DNA of 64,000 nucleotides from Tolypothrix sp. PCC 7712 (GCF_025860405.1 NZ_CP063785.1:1550001-1614000); one strand, 5' to 3'; shown: positions 1-8,337, counted from the stretch's first letter. The notes: generated by a model from the letters alone, not told the origin. Numbers and translations: made by a program.

Positions 1-1555
1 TAGCTAAAGCCTGAAAAACTTCTCGACTAATCCGCCGAAAGAAGGGTGTAGCAACTATTGCCAAAATTAAAAATGGCGGCACAATTGCTAGTGCTAACAA
101 TGCCATTTGCCAGCTATACCAAAACATTAATCCCACATAGATAAATACTGTCAATAAATCTAAAACAATTGACAGGGCTTCACCTGTAAGAAAACGCTGG
201 ATTTTCTGATTTTCTTGCACACGAGAAATAATATCACCGACGTAGCGCGACTCAAAAAATGCTAAAGGTAAGCGGAATGTATGTTTGATAAAACCTACCA
301 TTAACGCTACACCGATGCGGTTAGCTGTGTGATCTAGCAAGTATTGTCTGAGTCCATTGAGGGCGACACGAAATAATCCAAAAATTACTAAGCCACAACC
401 TACAGCAGTTAAGGTGAGAGTGCTACCTTGAACAATTACTCTATCCAAAAGTAATTGAGTGAATAGAGGCGTAATTAATCCAAATAACTGGATAAATACA
501 GAAGCAATAAAAACTTCTAGTAAGACTAACCAATGAGGTTTAACTAACTCAAATAACTGCCAAAATGGTGTATTGGCTTCTTCGCTTTCTTTGAAGAGGG
601 CGGTAGGTTGTAATAATAAAGCATAACCAGTCCACCCAGATTGAAATTGAGTATGGGTAAGGGTACGTTGACCGATCGCCGGATCGCCCACAATTACCTG
701 TTTTTTGGTAACCTCATAAACGACAATATAATGATTACCCTCCCAATGAGCGATCGCAGGTAGTGGTTGTTGAGCTAATTTGTCTAGGCTAGCTTTAACT
801 GGACGGCTAGCAAAACCAATACTTTCAGCTGCTGTGGCTAAACCTCGCAGTGAAACCCCGACGCGGTTGACGTTAGCTAACTCTCGCAATCTATTGATAC
901 TAAAGCGTTTACCCCAATAGCGCCCTAGCATAACTAAACAAGCTACACCGCAATCGGTAGCACTTTGTTGTTCAAAGAAGGGATAGCGTTGAGTTAATTT
1001 TGCCCATAAATGTTTGGCTTTGACTTGAGGAGTGGGGAAATAAGCCCGTGGTTGGGGCTTCTTGGGGGTAATGTTTGCGGGAAAGGGGATAACATTGGGA
1101 ATTGTAGATTGGCGATGATTTTGAGCTTCTTGAGAATTAGTCAACTCTGCTAATTGCTTTGCACGTACCAAAAGGCGATCGCAGATTTTAGGATATTTAG
1201 TCATCAAAGTCTGCAATATATCGATGCTGAGATAACAGAGTTTTAAATTTGTTGAAGCCCTCGCCGCATAAAAGCTCAAGTTTTCTTGAGGAAACAAGGT
1301 GATTTCACCAAATGATGACCCAACTGCAAGAGTAGAAATTAAGTTACCATCACTATCTAGTAATCTGACTTTACCCGTCAGCACTACATAAATTCCCGCT
1401 TGAGCATCTTTTGATTGCCAAAATAGTTTTGCTACGGCTGGTTCCACAATTTCAATTTTTGCCCAGCAAGTCTGCAATTCTCTGTCTGTAAGGTTTTCAC
1501 CTAAGGTTTGATTCAGTAATTGACTTAATTGTTCTTGGGAAAAATTTGTTTTCAT
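1..1555 (-). CDS. Peptidase-containing ABC exporter with cyclic-nucleotide-binding domain (3' part outside window)
   Basis: A continuous reverse-strand frame of about 518 codons runs from an ATG at 1555 to the window edge. Residues about 30-140 read as a cNMP-binding/Crp-like sensor fold (GSSFGEITLFP). Residues about 195-320 read as a C39 peptidase: Cys near 201 in TDCGVAC, His near 273 in NHYIVVY, Asp near 288 in VGDPAIG. The ABC-exporter membrane domain starts near 340. The ATPase domain should lie beyond base 1. Proteins of this architecture cleave double-glycine-type leaders and export the peptide through the inner membrane; HetC of heterocystous cyanobacteria belongs to the same broad class. 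It starts 21 bp after the HTH gene, so the two are probably co-transcribed. No precursor peptide gene was recognised nearby. Confidence 0.88.
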   Translation of the reverse strand, partial: MKTNFSQEQLSQLLNQTLGENLTDRELQTCWAKIEIVEPAVAKLFWQSKDAQAGIYVVLTGKVRLLDSDGNLISTLAVGSSFGEITLFPQENLSFYAARASTNLKLCYLSIDILQTLMTKYPKICDRLLVRAKQLAELTNSQEAQNHRQSTIPNVIPFPANITPKKPQPRAYFPTPQVKAKHLWAKLTQRYPFFEQQSATDCGVACLVMLGRYWGKRFSINRLRELANVNRVGVSLRGLATAAESIGFASRPVKASLDKLAQQPLPAIAHWEGNHYIVVYEVTKKQVIVGDPAIGQRTLTHTQFQSGWTGYALLLQPTALFKESEEANTPFWQLFELVKPHWLVLLEVFIASVFIQLFGLITPLFTQLLLDRVIVQGSTLTLTAVGCGLVIFGLFRVALNGLRQYLLDHTANRIGVALMVGFIKHTFRLPLAFFESRYVGDIISRVQENQKIQRFLTGEALSIVLDLLTVFIYVGLMFWYSWQMALLALAIVPPFLILAIVATPFFRRISREVFQALA

Positions 1556-1576
1556 TCTTGCTTTGATATTCCAAAT

Positions 1577-2155
1577 TTATCTATTAATTTGAACTAGATT
1601 GAATGATTGATATATATGAGCATCACTGTGAGATTGTAAGTCACTAATTCTTACACCAGTCACCTTAATTGCTGGAGACTCTACTTTTTTAGATGAGCGT
1701 TGTTTTTGAGTAGCTAAACCCATATCTTTGAGTAAGCGATTAATGTGACGATTGCTAATCTCAATACCAAATTCAGTAGCCAAATGTTTGCTTAACCATT
1801 GAGATGTCCAACTACTAAATGCATAACCATAATTGCGGGGGCTATGACTGAGCAATTCTTTTAATCTGGCTATATATTGTTGGTTTACTGTTTTTGGTCT
1901 ACCGATTAGTTTTTGTTGCCATTGCTCCGCTAAACCTGCTTTGGCAATAGTAATCCAGTAACGTGCCATTTCCTGAGAACAACCTAAAATCTGGCAAATT
2001 TCTGTTTGGGATTTACCCATATCTGCCAGCAGCATAATCTCTAATCTCTTACGATATTCTGGTTGCAGATTCCCTTGTAAATTTTTTAATAAATTCTGAT
2101 GCTGTTCGGGGGTAAAAAACTTATTTTCAATATTTTCAAACTTATTTCGTGACAT
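1577..2155 (-). CDS. Helix-turn-helix protein, IS630-transposase N-terminal type
   Basis: The protein has two homeodomain-like HTH segments: ADMGKSQTEICQILGCSQEMARYW, then a winged-helix stretch around SQWLSKHLATEFGIEISNRHINRLLKDMG. This matches the DNA-binding N-terminal half of IS630/Tc1-type transposases. No DDE catalytic domain follows; the protein ends after a short tail. I take the ATG at 2155; the frame stays open to a TTG at 2224, with another ATG at 2167, and none has a clear Shine-Dalgarno. It lies directly upstream of the peptidase-type ABC exporter. I therefore infer a regulator of the export locus, although a decayed transposase remnant is possible. Confidence 0.65.
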   Translation of the reverse strand: MSRNKFENIENKFFTPEQHQNLLKNLQGNLQPEYRKRLEIMLLADMGKSQTEICQILGCSQEMARYWITIAKAGLAEQWQQKLIGRPKTVNQQYIARLKELLSHSPRNYGYAFSSWTSQWLSKHLATEFGIEISNRHINRLLKDMGLATQKQRSSKKVESPAIKVTGVRISDLQSHSDAHIYQSFNLVQINR

Positions 2156-2224
2156 ACAATTGACCATTAAATCTAAATTGTTTCCCAATAAATCTACCGT
2201 TGTGCTGTCCTGAAGATGGCACAA

Positions 2225-2999
2225 ACTATTGAGGAATGCTCAAACTTTTTATCTTATTTACCCATTGATGAATTTGTTACTTTGTGAGACAAGATTTTTA
2301 ACTCGCTTCTTTGCAATAGTAAGCGCAGCGTCTCACAGAGAAAAACGCCAAGAGGAGCAGATAATCATTCAGTAAAATTTAATACAAAACTGGTATCAGA
2401 AATAATTAGCTGTCAATAATTATCTCTGTTAATTTATGCCATTGTTTAACAACAAATAGAAACGCCAGGACGTAAAAATCATAACAGAGCAGTTATGTTT
2501 AACTGTCATATTGGGTAGTTGTAGATGCTTAACCCATATGATTTTTTGGTTAACAGATTTATGTAATTAGTAGCTATCTGAAAACCAGTTAATTGTGGTA
2601 GCAACAAAGCATCACACTGTGTATTCACGCACTATATTGTTGTAGTCTCTCATCTGAGAGAATGTCAAGGCTTAATTGCATGAAAAATCTGATTTTTAAC
2701 GATTATTCCTGTGAATTGAACAAATTTATGGACATCAAAGCCCTGAAAATAGGTACTTATATTTGTGCATCTATCTAAAGATAGAAATTTAATTAAAATA
2801 TTGGACGTATTAATTGAGACTGAATTTTTGTACAGGCAAATATGCAATAATTTCGGAAATTTTAGCTGCAAGTTATTGTGAATTGTAACTTACAAAAGTT
2901 AGCTTGATGCAGAATTAAGGTAACAACTAAGCTGATTGATCAGGAAAGAATCAGATAAAAAATTACTTAAAAATAAGTTACATACTTAATTTACAAATT
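2225..2999. other. Intergenic, no recognisable gene
   Basis: AT-rich sequence. A reverse-strand open frame of 68 codons (2665-2871) has no family signature or ribosome binding site and is probably chance. I looked for a small double-glycine precursor for the neighbouring exporter and did not see one. Confidence 0.5.
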
Positions 3000-3305
3000 T
3001 ATACCAAATCAAAAAATGTTTGCGACACATCAATATATTCTAGAGGGCACGGCGTGCCTATTGGTGTCAACTTAACGTGAAACCCGCTCTTGTGCAAGGT
3101 TTCGCCCTCACCCCCAACCCCTCTCCCGGCGGGAGAGGGGAGCAAGAGATTTAATTCCCCTTCTCCCCCAGGAGAAGGGGTTAGGGGATGAGGGCGCGAG
3201 GTATTTGTACAACGCCCGCCCTATATAGCTTTTAGCTTAAGTTGACACGTATGCGGCGTGCCGTGCCCCTACCATCTGTTGCATTCTTTTTTCAAATTAG
3301 TATTA
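3000..3305 (+). repeat. Interspersed MITE-like repeat A, copy 1, interrupted by element B
   Basis: About 100 bp of a palindrome-centred repeat starts with TATACCAAATC, continues through ATGTTTGCGACACATC and a GC-rich hairpin, and ends CAAATTAGTATTA. The inverted ends (TATACC / GGTATA type) suggest a small non-autonomous element. A second element (3064-3248) splits this copy at its central hairpin. Further copies lie at 3384, 3597, 14816, about 16931 and 31369. Confidence 0.7.
3064..3248 (+). mobile_element. MITE-like element B (185 bp)
   Basis: The ends are perfect 12-bp inverted repeats, GTGTCAACTTAA and TTAAGTTGACAC. The interior carries nested GC-rich inverted repeats (CCCCTCTCCC...GGGAGAGGGG). 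It has no coding capacity. A related copy of 171 bp lies in opposite orientation at 16953-17123. Both copies sit in the hairpin of repeat A, which points to preference for hairpin targets or a shared ancestral composite. Confidence 0.72.
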
Positions 3306-3383
3306 CTCAACAAAAAAACCGAATAATAATTTTGGAGGGGGTTTGGGGGAGAATCCCCCAATTCTTCTGGCTTCTTTAATCAG

Positions 3384-3486
3384 TAATAACAAATCAAAAA
3401 ATGTTTGCGACGCATCAATATCTTCCAGAGGGTGCGGCACACGGTGCCCCTGTCATCTGTCGCATTCTTTTTTCAAATTAGTATTA
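3384..3486 (+). repeat. Repeat A, copy 2
   Basis: Near-identical to copy 1 without the insertion. It is followed by the same roughly 110-bp spacer (GGAGGGGGTTTGGGG and flanks) that follows copy 1 at 3306-3383, so the repeat and its flank were tandemly duplicated. Confidence 0.7.
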
Positions 3487-3596
3487 CTCAACAAAAAAAC
3501 CGAATAATAATTTTGGAGGGGGTTTGGGGGACGCAACCGTCACCCAATCGGGGGTTTGGGGGAGAATCCCCCAATTCTTCTGGCTTCTTTAATCAG

Positions 3597-3693
3597 TAAT
3601 ACCAAATCAAAAAATGTTTGCGACGCATCAATATCTTCCAGAGGGCGCTGCACGCCATGCCCTTACCATCTGTCGCATTCTTTTTTCAAAATG
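3597..3693 (+). repeat. Repeat A, copy 3 (degraded right end)
   Basis: Third tandem copy beginning TAATACCAAATC. The right end diverges at TTTTTTCAAAATGG, just before the 3' end of the hydrolase gene. Confidence 0.65.
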
Positions 3694-3742
3694 GTTTTTT
3701 CTGACAACAGCGCTGAATAAACGGGTAAATATGATTTTGGGT

Positions 3743-4648
3743 TTAATTAAGTAAAAAAGGGAGTACGGCTTCGAGAACCTCTGCAGGGTATTCTTCATGT
3801 AAACCTAAAGAACCCGGAAGCACAACACTAGTTATCCCTGGTAACGCCGCCATAGCTTGCATTTCGGCTGTTGATTTCGGCGGGCCAGATTCGGAAATTA
3901 TCATCATCAGTGGCGCAGAAAGTGACTGGATTAATCCCAGAAACTCAGATTGCTCATGCACTGCATCGATGTTACCAGTCACAAAGGCCGCCGAAGCAAA
4001 TCGCGCTCCTGGTTTTTGAGTGGTTTGCCATTTCTTTTCCATAAAATGAGGAGTCAGTCTCGCCGCATCCACAAAGACATGGCGACGGTACATAAAATTT
4101 AAAAAAGATGGCAGAGTATTGAGTTTGTAGAGGAATTGCCCCACAATAGGCGATCGCACTAATCCTCTCACCATACCCGCAATTTGAGGATTTGCCCCCA
4201 TTGTCGGTAAAGGGCCACGCCAAGTGGGAGCTACTAATACTATTTTGGCAAAAGCCGTAGGTTGTTTGACAGCTAATTGCAACACATAACTAGCCGCATG
4301 ACCAGCAGCCAACACATTAATTGCTGTGTTAAATACAGCGTTAATAAAATCTGCTAAAAATTGCTGATATAACTCTGGACGGTAATCTAAACTGGGGCGA
4401 GAAGATTCGCCAAAACCAGGCCAATCTACAGCGACAACTTGAAAATGGGGAGCTAATAACCTCGCTAGTTCACCCATTTCTTCACGAGTGGATACGCTGC
4501 TGAAAGCCGGGAGTAGCAAAAGTGGCGCACCTTGTCCCAAGGTTTCGTAAACCACTCGCAAAGATTGGTTTTCCCAATTCCAGAGAAATTCTTTAACTAC
4601 TCCACCAAATCCAACAGCATCATCGGTGGATAATAAATTGGTAGACAT
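3743..4648 (-). CDS. Alpha/beta-hydrolase fold protein without the nucleophile serine
   Basis: The 301 residues show the alpha/beta-hydrolase layout: beta-strand and oxyanion region LLLLPAFSS, the VVAVDWPGFGESSRP turn, a nucleophile-elbow position near residue 115, and a C-terminal LGLHEEYP that would supply the histidine. The elbow reads G-H-A-A-S where active members have G-x-S-x-G, so the serine is replaced by alanine. Usual hydrolysis is therefore doubtful; a binding role or different chemistry is possible. It starts 24 bp after sufE on the same strand, so the two are probably an operon. The specific substrate is unknown. Confidence 0.8.
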   Translation of the reverse strand: MSTNLLSTDDAVGFGGVVKEFLWNWENQSLRVVYETLGQGAPLLLLPAFSSVSTREEMGELARLLAPHFQVVAVDWPGFGESSRPSLDYRPELYQQFLADFINAVFNTAINVLAAGHAASYVLQLAVKQPTAFAKIVLVAPTWRGPLPTMGANPQIAGMVRGLVRSPIVGQFLYKLNTLPSFLNFMYRRHVFVDAARLTPHFMEKKWQTTQKPGARFASAAFVTGNIDAVHEQSEFLGLIQSLSAPLMMIISESGPPKSTAEMQAMAALPGITSVVLPGSLGLHEEYPAEVLEAVLPFLLN

Positions 4649-4672
4649 GAGTTTTTACTCGACACTCAGTAT

Positions 4673-5107
4673 TTATTCTTCTAACTTACATTCCAGCGCT
4701 TTTTTTTGCATTGTTTTAAAAATGTTATAAAAACCGTTAGCGCGGGAAGGTGTGAGGCTGACATTTAAACCAGTGTCTTGAATAAAATCTGGTGTCAGTT
4801 GCACAATTTCTGTAGGAGATAAGCCATTTAAACCTTCAATTAATAGTGCTACTAATCCCTTAGTTAATTGAGAATCGGAATCTCCTTGATACTTAACTTT
4901 CCCTTCCTCCAAGCTGGCGGTGACATAAACCTGAGAAACGCAACCAGGTACTTTATTTTCTGCTACCTTGTCAGCTTCTGGGAACTCTGGCAACTTTTGA
5001 GCATACCAGATGAGCTGTTCATAGCGCCGTTTTGGGTCAGAAGCGCGTTGAAAGCGTTGCACAATTTTAGCAAGAGCAGGTGGTAAAGAGTTTGTAGAAG
5101 AAGACAT
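4673..5107 (-). CDS. sufE: SufE-family cysteine desulfurase activator
   Basis: This 144-residue protein has the SufE fold. The sulfur-acceptor cysteine lies in KVPGCVSQVYV near residue 56, in a conserved loop. SufE takes persulfide sulfur from the desulfurase SufS and passes it to the SufBCD scaffold for Fe-S cluster assembly in the cytoplasm. Length and motif order are typical. It is upstream of, and probably co-transcribed with, the hydrolase-fold gene. No other suf genes are in the window, as is common for stand-alone sufE in cyanobacteria. Confidence 0.9.
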   Translation of the reverse strand: MSSSTNSLPPALAKIVQRFQRASDPKRRYEQLIWYAQKLPEFPEADKVAENKVPGCVSQVYVTASLEEGKVKYQGDSDSQLTKGLVALLIEGLNGLSPTEIVQLTPDFIQDTGLNVSLTPSRANGFYNIFKTMQKKALECKLEE

Positions 5108-5164
5108 AAAAGCAGCTGCAAATAAATCAGTCTTCTCTTGAGTGTAAATTATCTAGAGAGCGAT

Positions 5165-5193
5165 CGCGTTTATCATGAGCATTTGCCAAAACT
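5165..5193 (+). repeat. 29-bp direct repeat, left copy, flanking brnTA
   Basis: Begins CGCGTTTATCAT and is identical over 29 bases to 5779-5807. The two copies bracket the brnT-brnA cassette and little else. Confidence 0.85.
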
Positions 5194-5236
5194 GAAAAGC
5201 TAGTACTTTCCATACCACTCAAGTTGCTTATGATAT

Positions 5237-5256
5237 ACATTGTAACTACACTGTAA
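5237..5256 (+). promoter_or_regulatory. Candidate autoregulatory operator of brnTA
   Basis: Two 9-bp direct repeats, ACATTGTAA and ACACTGTAA, 11 bp apart (one helical turn), end 2 bases before the brnT ATG. BrnA antitoxins repress their own promoters, so this is a plausible BrnA site. This is inference from spacing and location only. Confidence 0.35.
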
Positions 5257-5258
5257 TT

Positions 5259-5552
5259 ATGAGCCAGTTGAGATTCGAGTGGGACGAACGCAAGGCGAGA
5301 TCTAATGAGCAAAAGCATGGTGTATCGTTCGAGGAGGCAGAAACTGCTTTTTATGATGAGAATGCTCGAGTAATATACGATCCTGAGCATTCTAGAGAAG
5401 AGGATCGCTACATACTTTTAGGTGTGAGTGATTCACTACGTTTGTTATTGGTCTGTCATATTTATCAGGACAGTGAGGGGGTTATCCGCATCATCTCGGC
5501 TCGAAAGGCTACGAAAAAAGAGCGTCAGCAATACTACAGTTTTTTCTTATGA
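5259..5552 (+). CDS. brnT: BrnT family toxin
   Basis: The 97 residues show the BrnT signature: FEWDERKARSNEQKHGVSFEEA, a central RYILLG strand, and IRIISARKATKKERQQY at the end. BrnT toxins adopt a RelE-like ribonuclease fold and inhibit translation. It overlaps brnA by 4 bp (ATGA at 5549-5552), so the two are translationally coupled, toxin first as usual for this family. The cassette lies between perfect 29-bp direct repeats. Confidence 0.92.
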   Translation: MSQLRFEWDERKARSNEQKHGVSFEEAETAFYDENARVIYDPEHSREEDRYILLGVSDSLRLLLVCHIYQDSEGVIRIISARKATKKERQQYYSFFL

Positions 5553-5767
5553 AAGAAGAGTACGATTTCTCCCAATCTGTTAAAAATCCATATTTGAAGA
5601 AGCTGAAGAAGCAGGTGACAATTCGGCTGGAAGAAGATGTGGTTGATTATTTTAAAGCCTTAGCTGAAGAAACAGGCATTTCCTATCAAAGTCTCATCAA
5701 TCTTTACTTACAGGATTGTGTAAAATCTCAGCGCAAGCCGTCTTTAGAGTGGGTAAGTAAGGTCTAA
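5549..5767 (+). CDS. brnA: BrnA family antitoxin
   Basis: The 72-residue protein carries a ribbon-helix-helix: KKQVTIRLEEDVVDYFK as the strand and first helix, then GISYQSLINLYLQDCV. BrnA binds BrnT and represses the operon as an RHH dimer. Its start overlaps the brnT stop. It ends 11 bp before the right direct repeat. Confidence 0.9.
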   Translation: MKEEYDFSQSVKNPYLKKLKKQVTIRLEEDVVDYFKALAEETGISYQSLINLYLQDCVKSQRKPSLEWVSKV

Positions 5768-5778
5768 CAAATAAATTA

Positions 5779-5807
5779 CGCGTTTATCATGAGCATTTGC
5801 CAAAACT
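5779..5807 (+). repeat. 29-bp direct repeat, right copy, flanking brnTA
   Basis: Perfect match to 5165-5193, with 614 bp between repeat starts. Recombination between the two copies would remove the toxin-antitoxin cassette precisely. Confidence 0.85.
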
Positions 5808-6031
5808 TGCGTGTTCATCTTTCAATAAGCAAGTATTGGCAGATTTCGCTTTTGTGTAAAATGCAGCATTAATATTTTTGGTGAAGCAATATCTCAAAAA
5901 ATCGATGAAATACCAAAACCCCTTCAATGAAAAAACATATAAGCTCTCCCACAACAGTTCCGAGACACGGTAAAGTACAAATTAAAGTGTCCCACCTAAC
6001 TTTAAATTAAGTACACAAGGAGCATATACAG

Positions 6032-6619
6032 ATGGGGAAGGGGAGGTTAGAAGCATTCAGTGATGCCGTGATTGCAATTATTATTACAATCATGGTGTTA
6101 GAACTGAAGGTGCCGCATAGTGCTGATGTAGCTGCTCTGCGTCCGCTCATTCCAGTATTTTTTAGCTATTTGCTAAGTTTTATTTTTCTCGGTATTTACT
6201 GGAACAACCATCATCATTTATTGCAAGCAGTCCGTCACGTGAATGGACGTATTCTTTGGGCTAATGCACATCTGCTGTTCTGGTTGTCGGTAATTCCTTT
6301 CGCTACCGGCTGGATGGGCGAGAACCACTTTGCTCCTGTACCAGTTGCCCTTTATGGTACGGTACTTTTATTCTCTGCGATCGCTTACTATATTCTCACC
6401 TTGAGTTTGATTGGTCATCACGGTAAAGATTCAACTTTAGCGTCTGCACTCGGTCGAGACTTAAAGGGCAAGATATCACTAGTATTGTATGCTGTGGGAA
6501 TTCCACTTTCCTTTGTTAACTCATGGTTAGCTTGTGGGCTATACATTATGGTTGCGGTGATGTGGTTGATTCCTGACCGTCGCATTGAAAGACATTTGAC
6601 TTCGGAAAAAGCGCGATAA
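6032..6619 (+). CDS. TMEM175-like (DUF1211) potassium channel family protein
   Basis: The 195 residues begin with the family hallmark RLEAFSDAVIAIIITIMVLEL, the pore-lining first helix of bacterial TMEM175 channels. At least five hydrophobic segments follow, with a conserved HHH stretch after the second. Bacterial members are six-helix tetrameric K+ channels of the inner membrane. Size fits a single-repeat member. An AAGGAG-like site (ACAAGGAGC) lies 8 bp before the ATG. No operon partner is obvious. Confidence 0.87.
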   Translation: MGKGRLEAFSDAVIAIIITIMVLELKVPHSADVAALRPLIPVFFSYLLSFIFLGIYWNNHHHLLQAVRHVNGRILWANAHLLFWLSVIPFATGWMGENHFAPVPVALYGTVLLFSAIAYYILTLSLIGHHGKDSTLASALGRDLKGKISLVLYAVGIPLSFVNSWLACGLYIMVAVMWLIPDRRIERHLTSEKAR

Positions 6620-6796
6620 GATAACGCAATACCATTGTTGCGATCGCTATAACCAATGGGGCTAGAGATTAGCCCCTAATTCATATCTATAACTAAGGCT
6701 CAGAATGACATTCGTATTTTTTGAAGGTTTTAGTTGAGGAATCAACACTATTTCCGGCTTCAGGGGAACTGATAACACAGCTACAATAGTACCCTA

Positions 6797-6821
6797 AAGA
6801 AGGATTATGCCCGATTTTTGA
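6797..6821 (+). promoter_or_regulatory. Shine-Dalgarno plus four-codon leader ORF (MPDF) before gatB
   Basis: A strong site AAGAAGGA (6797-6804) is placed for an ATG at 6807 that opens a tetrapeptide frame M-P-D-F and stops at 6819-6821, 4 bases before the gatB ATG. The Shine-Dalgarno is about 21 nt from the gatB start, too far for normal use. Termination-reinitiation is a possible coupling mechanism. Confidence 0.45.
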
Positions 6822-6825
6822 TTTT

Positions 6826-8301
6826 ATGACTTCTGCTACAACCGTCAAAACTGAATACGAAGCGATTATTGGTTTAGAAACCCATTGTCAGCTGAGTACC
6901 AACACCAAGATTTTCTCTAGCAGTTCTACAGCATTCGGTGGTGACCCTAATACTAACATTGACCCAATTTGTATGGGTTTACCTGGGGTTTTACCTGTAC
7001 TCAACCAAAAAGTATTAGAATATGCCGTCAAAGCGGGTTTAGCTTTGAATTGCCAAATCGCCAAATATAGCAAATTTGACCGTAAACAGTATTTTTATCC
7101 TGATTTACCCAAAAATTACCAAATATCTCAATATGACTTGCCAATCGCTGAACATGGTTGGTTAGAAATTGAATTGGTAGATGCTGATGGTAACCCCACT
7201 CGCAAACGCATTGGGATTACCCGTCTGCACATGGAAGAAGATGCAGGTAAATTAGTACATGCAGGTAGCGATCGCCTTTCTGGTTCTACCTATTCTTTGG
7301 TAGATTACAATCGTGCTGGTGTACCTTTGGTAGAAATTGTTTCAGAACCTGATTTACGTTCTGGACAAGAAGCAGCAGAATATGCTCAAGAATTACGGCG
7401 AGTTTTACGCTATCTGGGCGTAAGCGATGGCAATATGCAAGAAGGTTCTCTACGTTGCGATGTCAATATCTCTGTGCGTCCTATAGGACAAAAAGAGTTT
7501 GGCACAAAAGTAGAGATTAAAAACATGAACTCATTCAACGCCATCCAAAGGGCGATTGAATATGAAATTGAACGCCAAACTGCGGCTGTAGAAGCCGGAG
7601 AACGCATTATCCAAGAAACGCGGCTGTGGGAAGAAGGTTCGCAACGTACAGTTAGTATGCGGACTAAAGAAGGTTCTAGCGATTACCGCTATTTCCCGGA
7701 ACCAGATTTAGCACCCATTGAGGTTTCTAACGAACAATTAAACAACTGGCGCGGCGAACTTCCCGAACTACCCGCACAAAAACGCCATCGTTATGAAACT
7801 GAGTTAGGGCTTTCGGCTTACGATACCAGAGTTTTGACAGAGGATCGGCCTGTAGCTGACTATTTTGAAGCCGCGATCGCAGCTGGTGCAAATGCTAAAG
7901 CCGCAGCAAACTGGATTACGCAAGATATCGCAGCTTACCTCAATAAGCAAAAACTCAGCATCAGCGAAATAGCTTTGACTCCCCAAAGCCTCGCTGATCT
8001 AATTGTTCGTATTGAAAAAGGTAAAATCAGCAACGCCCAAGCTAAACAAAAGTTACCAGATTTGCTCAATGGTATTCCTCCAGAGAAAGCTTTTGCTGGA
8101 CAAGAACTCATCAGCGATCCGGCTGTCTTACAACCCATTGTTGATGAAGTAATCGCCGCCAATCCCAAAGAACTGGAAAAATACCGCAATGGTAATGTTA
8201 ACCTCAAAGGCTTCTTTGTTGGGCAAGTTTTGAAAAAGACCGAAAAACGCGCTGATCCGAAGCTGACTAATGAGTTAGTTGAGAAAGCCTTAAATTCTTA
8301 G
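6826..8301 (+). CDS. gatB: Asp-tRNA(Asn)/Glu-tRNA(Gln) amidotransferase subunit B
   Basis: The 491 residues match GatB over full length. The N-terminal kinase-like catalytic region starts YEAIIGLETHCQLSTNTKIFS. Then come DRKQYFYPDLPKNYQISQYD, LHMEEDAGKL and VDYNRAGVPLVEIVSEPD. The C-terminal YqeY-like tail (about 330-491) ends with NLKGFFVGQVLKKT. GatB phosphorylates and amidates mischarged Glu-tRNA(Gln) (and Asp-tRNA(Asn)) using ammonia channelled from GatA, with GatC as chaperone. gatA and gatC are not in the window, and scattered gat genes are normal in cyanobacteria. The start is preceded by a mini leader ORF. Confidence 0.97.
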   Translation: MTSATTVKTEYEAIIGLETHCQLSTNTKIFSSSSTAFGGDPNTNIDPICMGLPGVLPVLNQKVLEYAVKAGLALNCQIAKYSKFDRKQYFYPDLPKNYQISQYDLPIAEHGWLEIELVDADGNPTRKRIGITRLHMEEDAGKLVHAGSDRLSGSTYSLVDYNRAGVPLVEIVSEPDLRSGQEAAEYAQELRRVLRYLGVSDGNMQEGSLRCDVNISVRPIGQKEFGTKVEIKNMNSFNAIQRAIEYEIERQTAAVEAGERIIQETRLWEEGSQRTVSMRTKEGSSDYRYFPEPDLAPIEVSNEQLNNWRGELPELPAQKRHRYETELGLSAYDTRVLTEDRPVADYFEAAIAAGANAKAAANWITQDIAAYLNKQKLSISEIALTPQSLADLIVRIEKGKISNAQAKQKLPDLLNGIPPEKAFAGQELISDPAVLQPIVDEVIAANPKELEKYRNGNVNLKGFFVGQVLKKTEKRADPKLTNELVEKALNS

Positions 8302-8337
8302 GGTAATTGGTAATGGGTAATTGGTAATTGGTAATTC
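8301..8337 (+). repeat. Short tandem repeat, GGTAATT type
   Basis: Five degenerate copies of a 7-mer (GGTAATT/GGTAATG) directly after the gatB stop. This is the heptanucleotide repeat class found between genes in filamentous cyanobacteria. Confidence 0.75.

Noticed and set aside
1577..2155. IS630-type transposase gene
   Set aside because: Only the DNA-binding part is present; no DDE motif and no terminal inverted repeats were seen around it.
2665..2871. 68-codon reverse ORF as a peptide precursor for the ABC exporter
   Set aside because: No double-glycine leader, no ribosome site, low-complexity AT-rich composition.
3405..3599. 64-codon forward ORF
   Set aside because: It runs entirely through repeat A and its duplicated flank, with no family signature.
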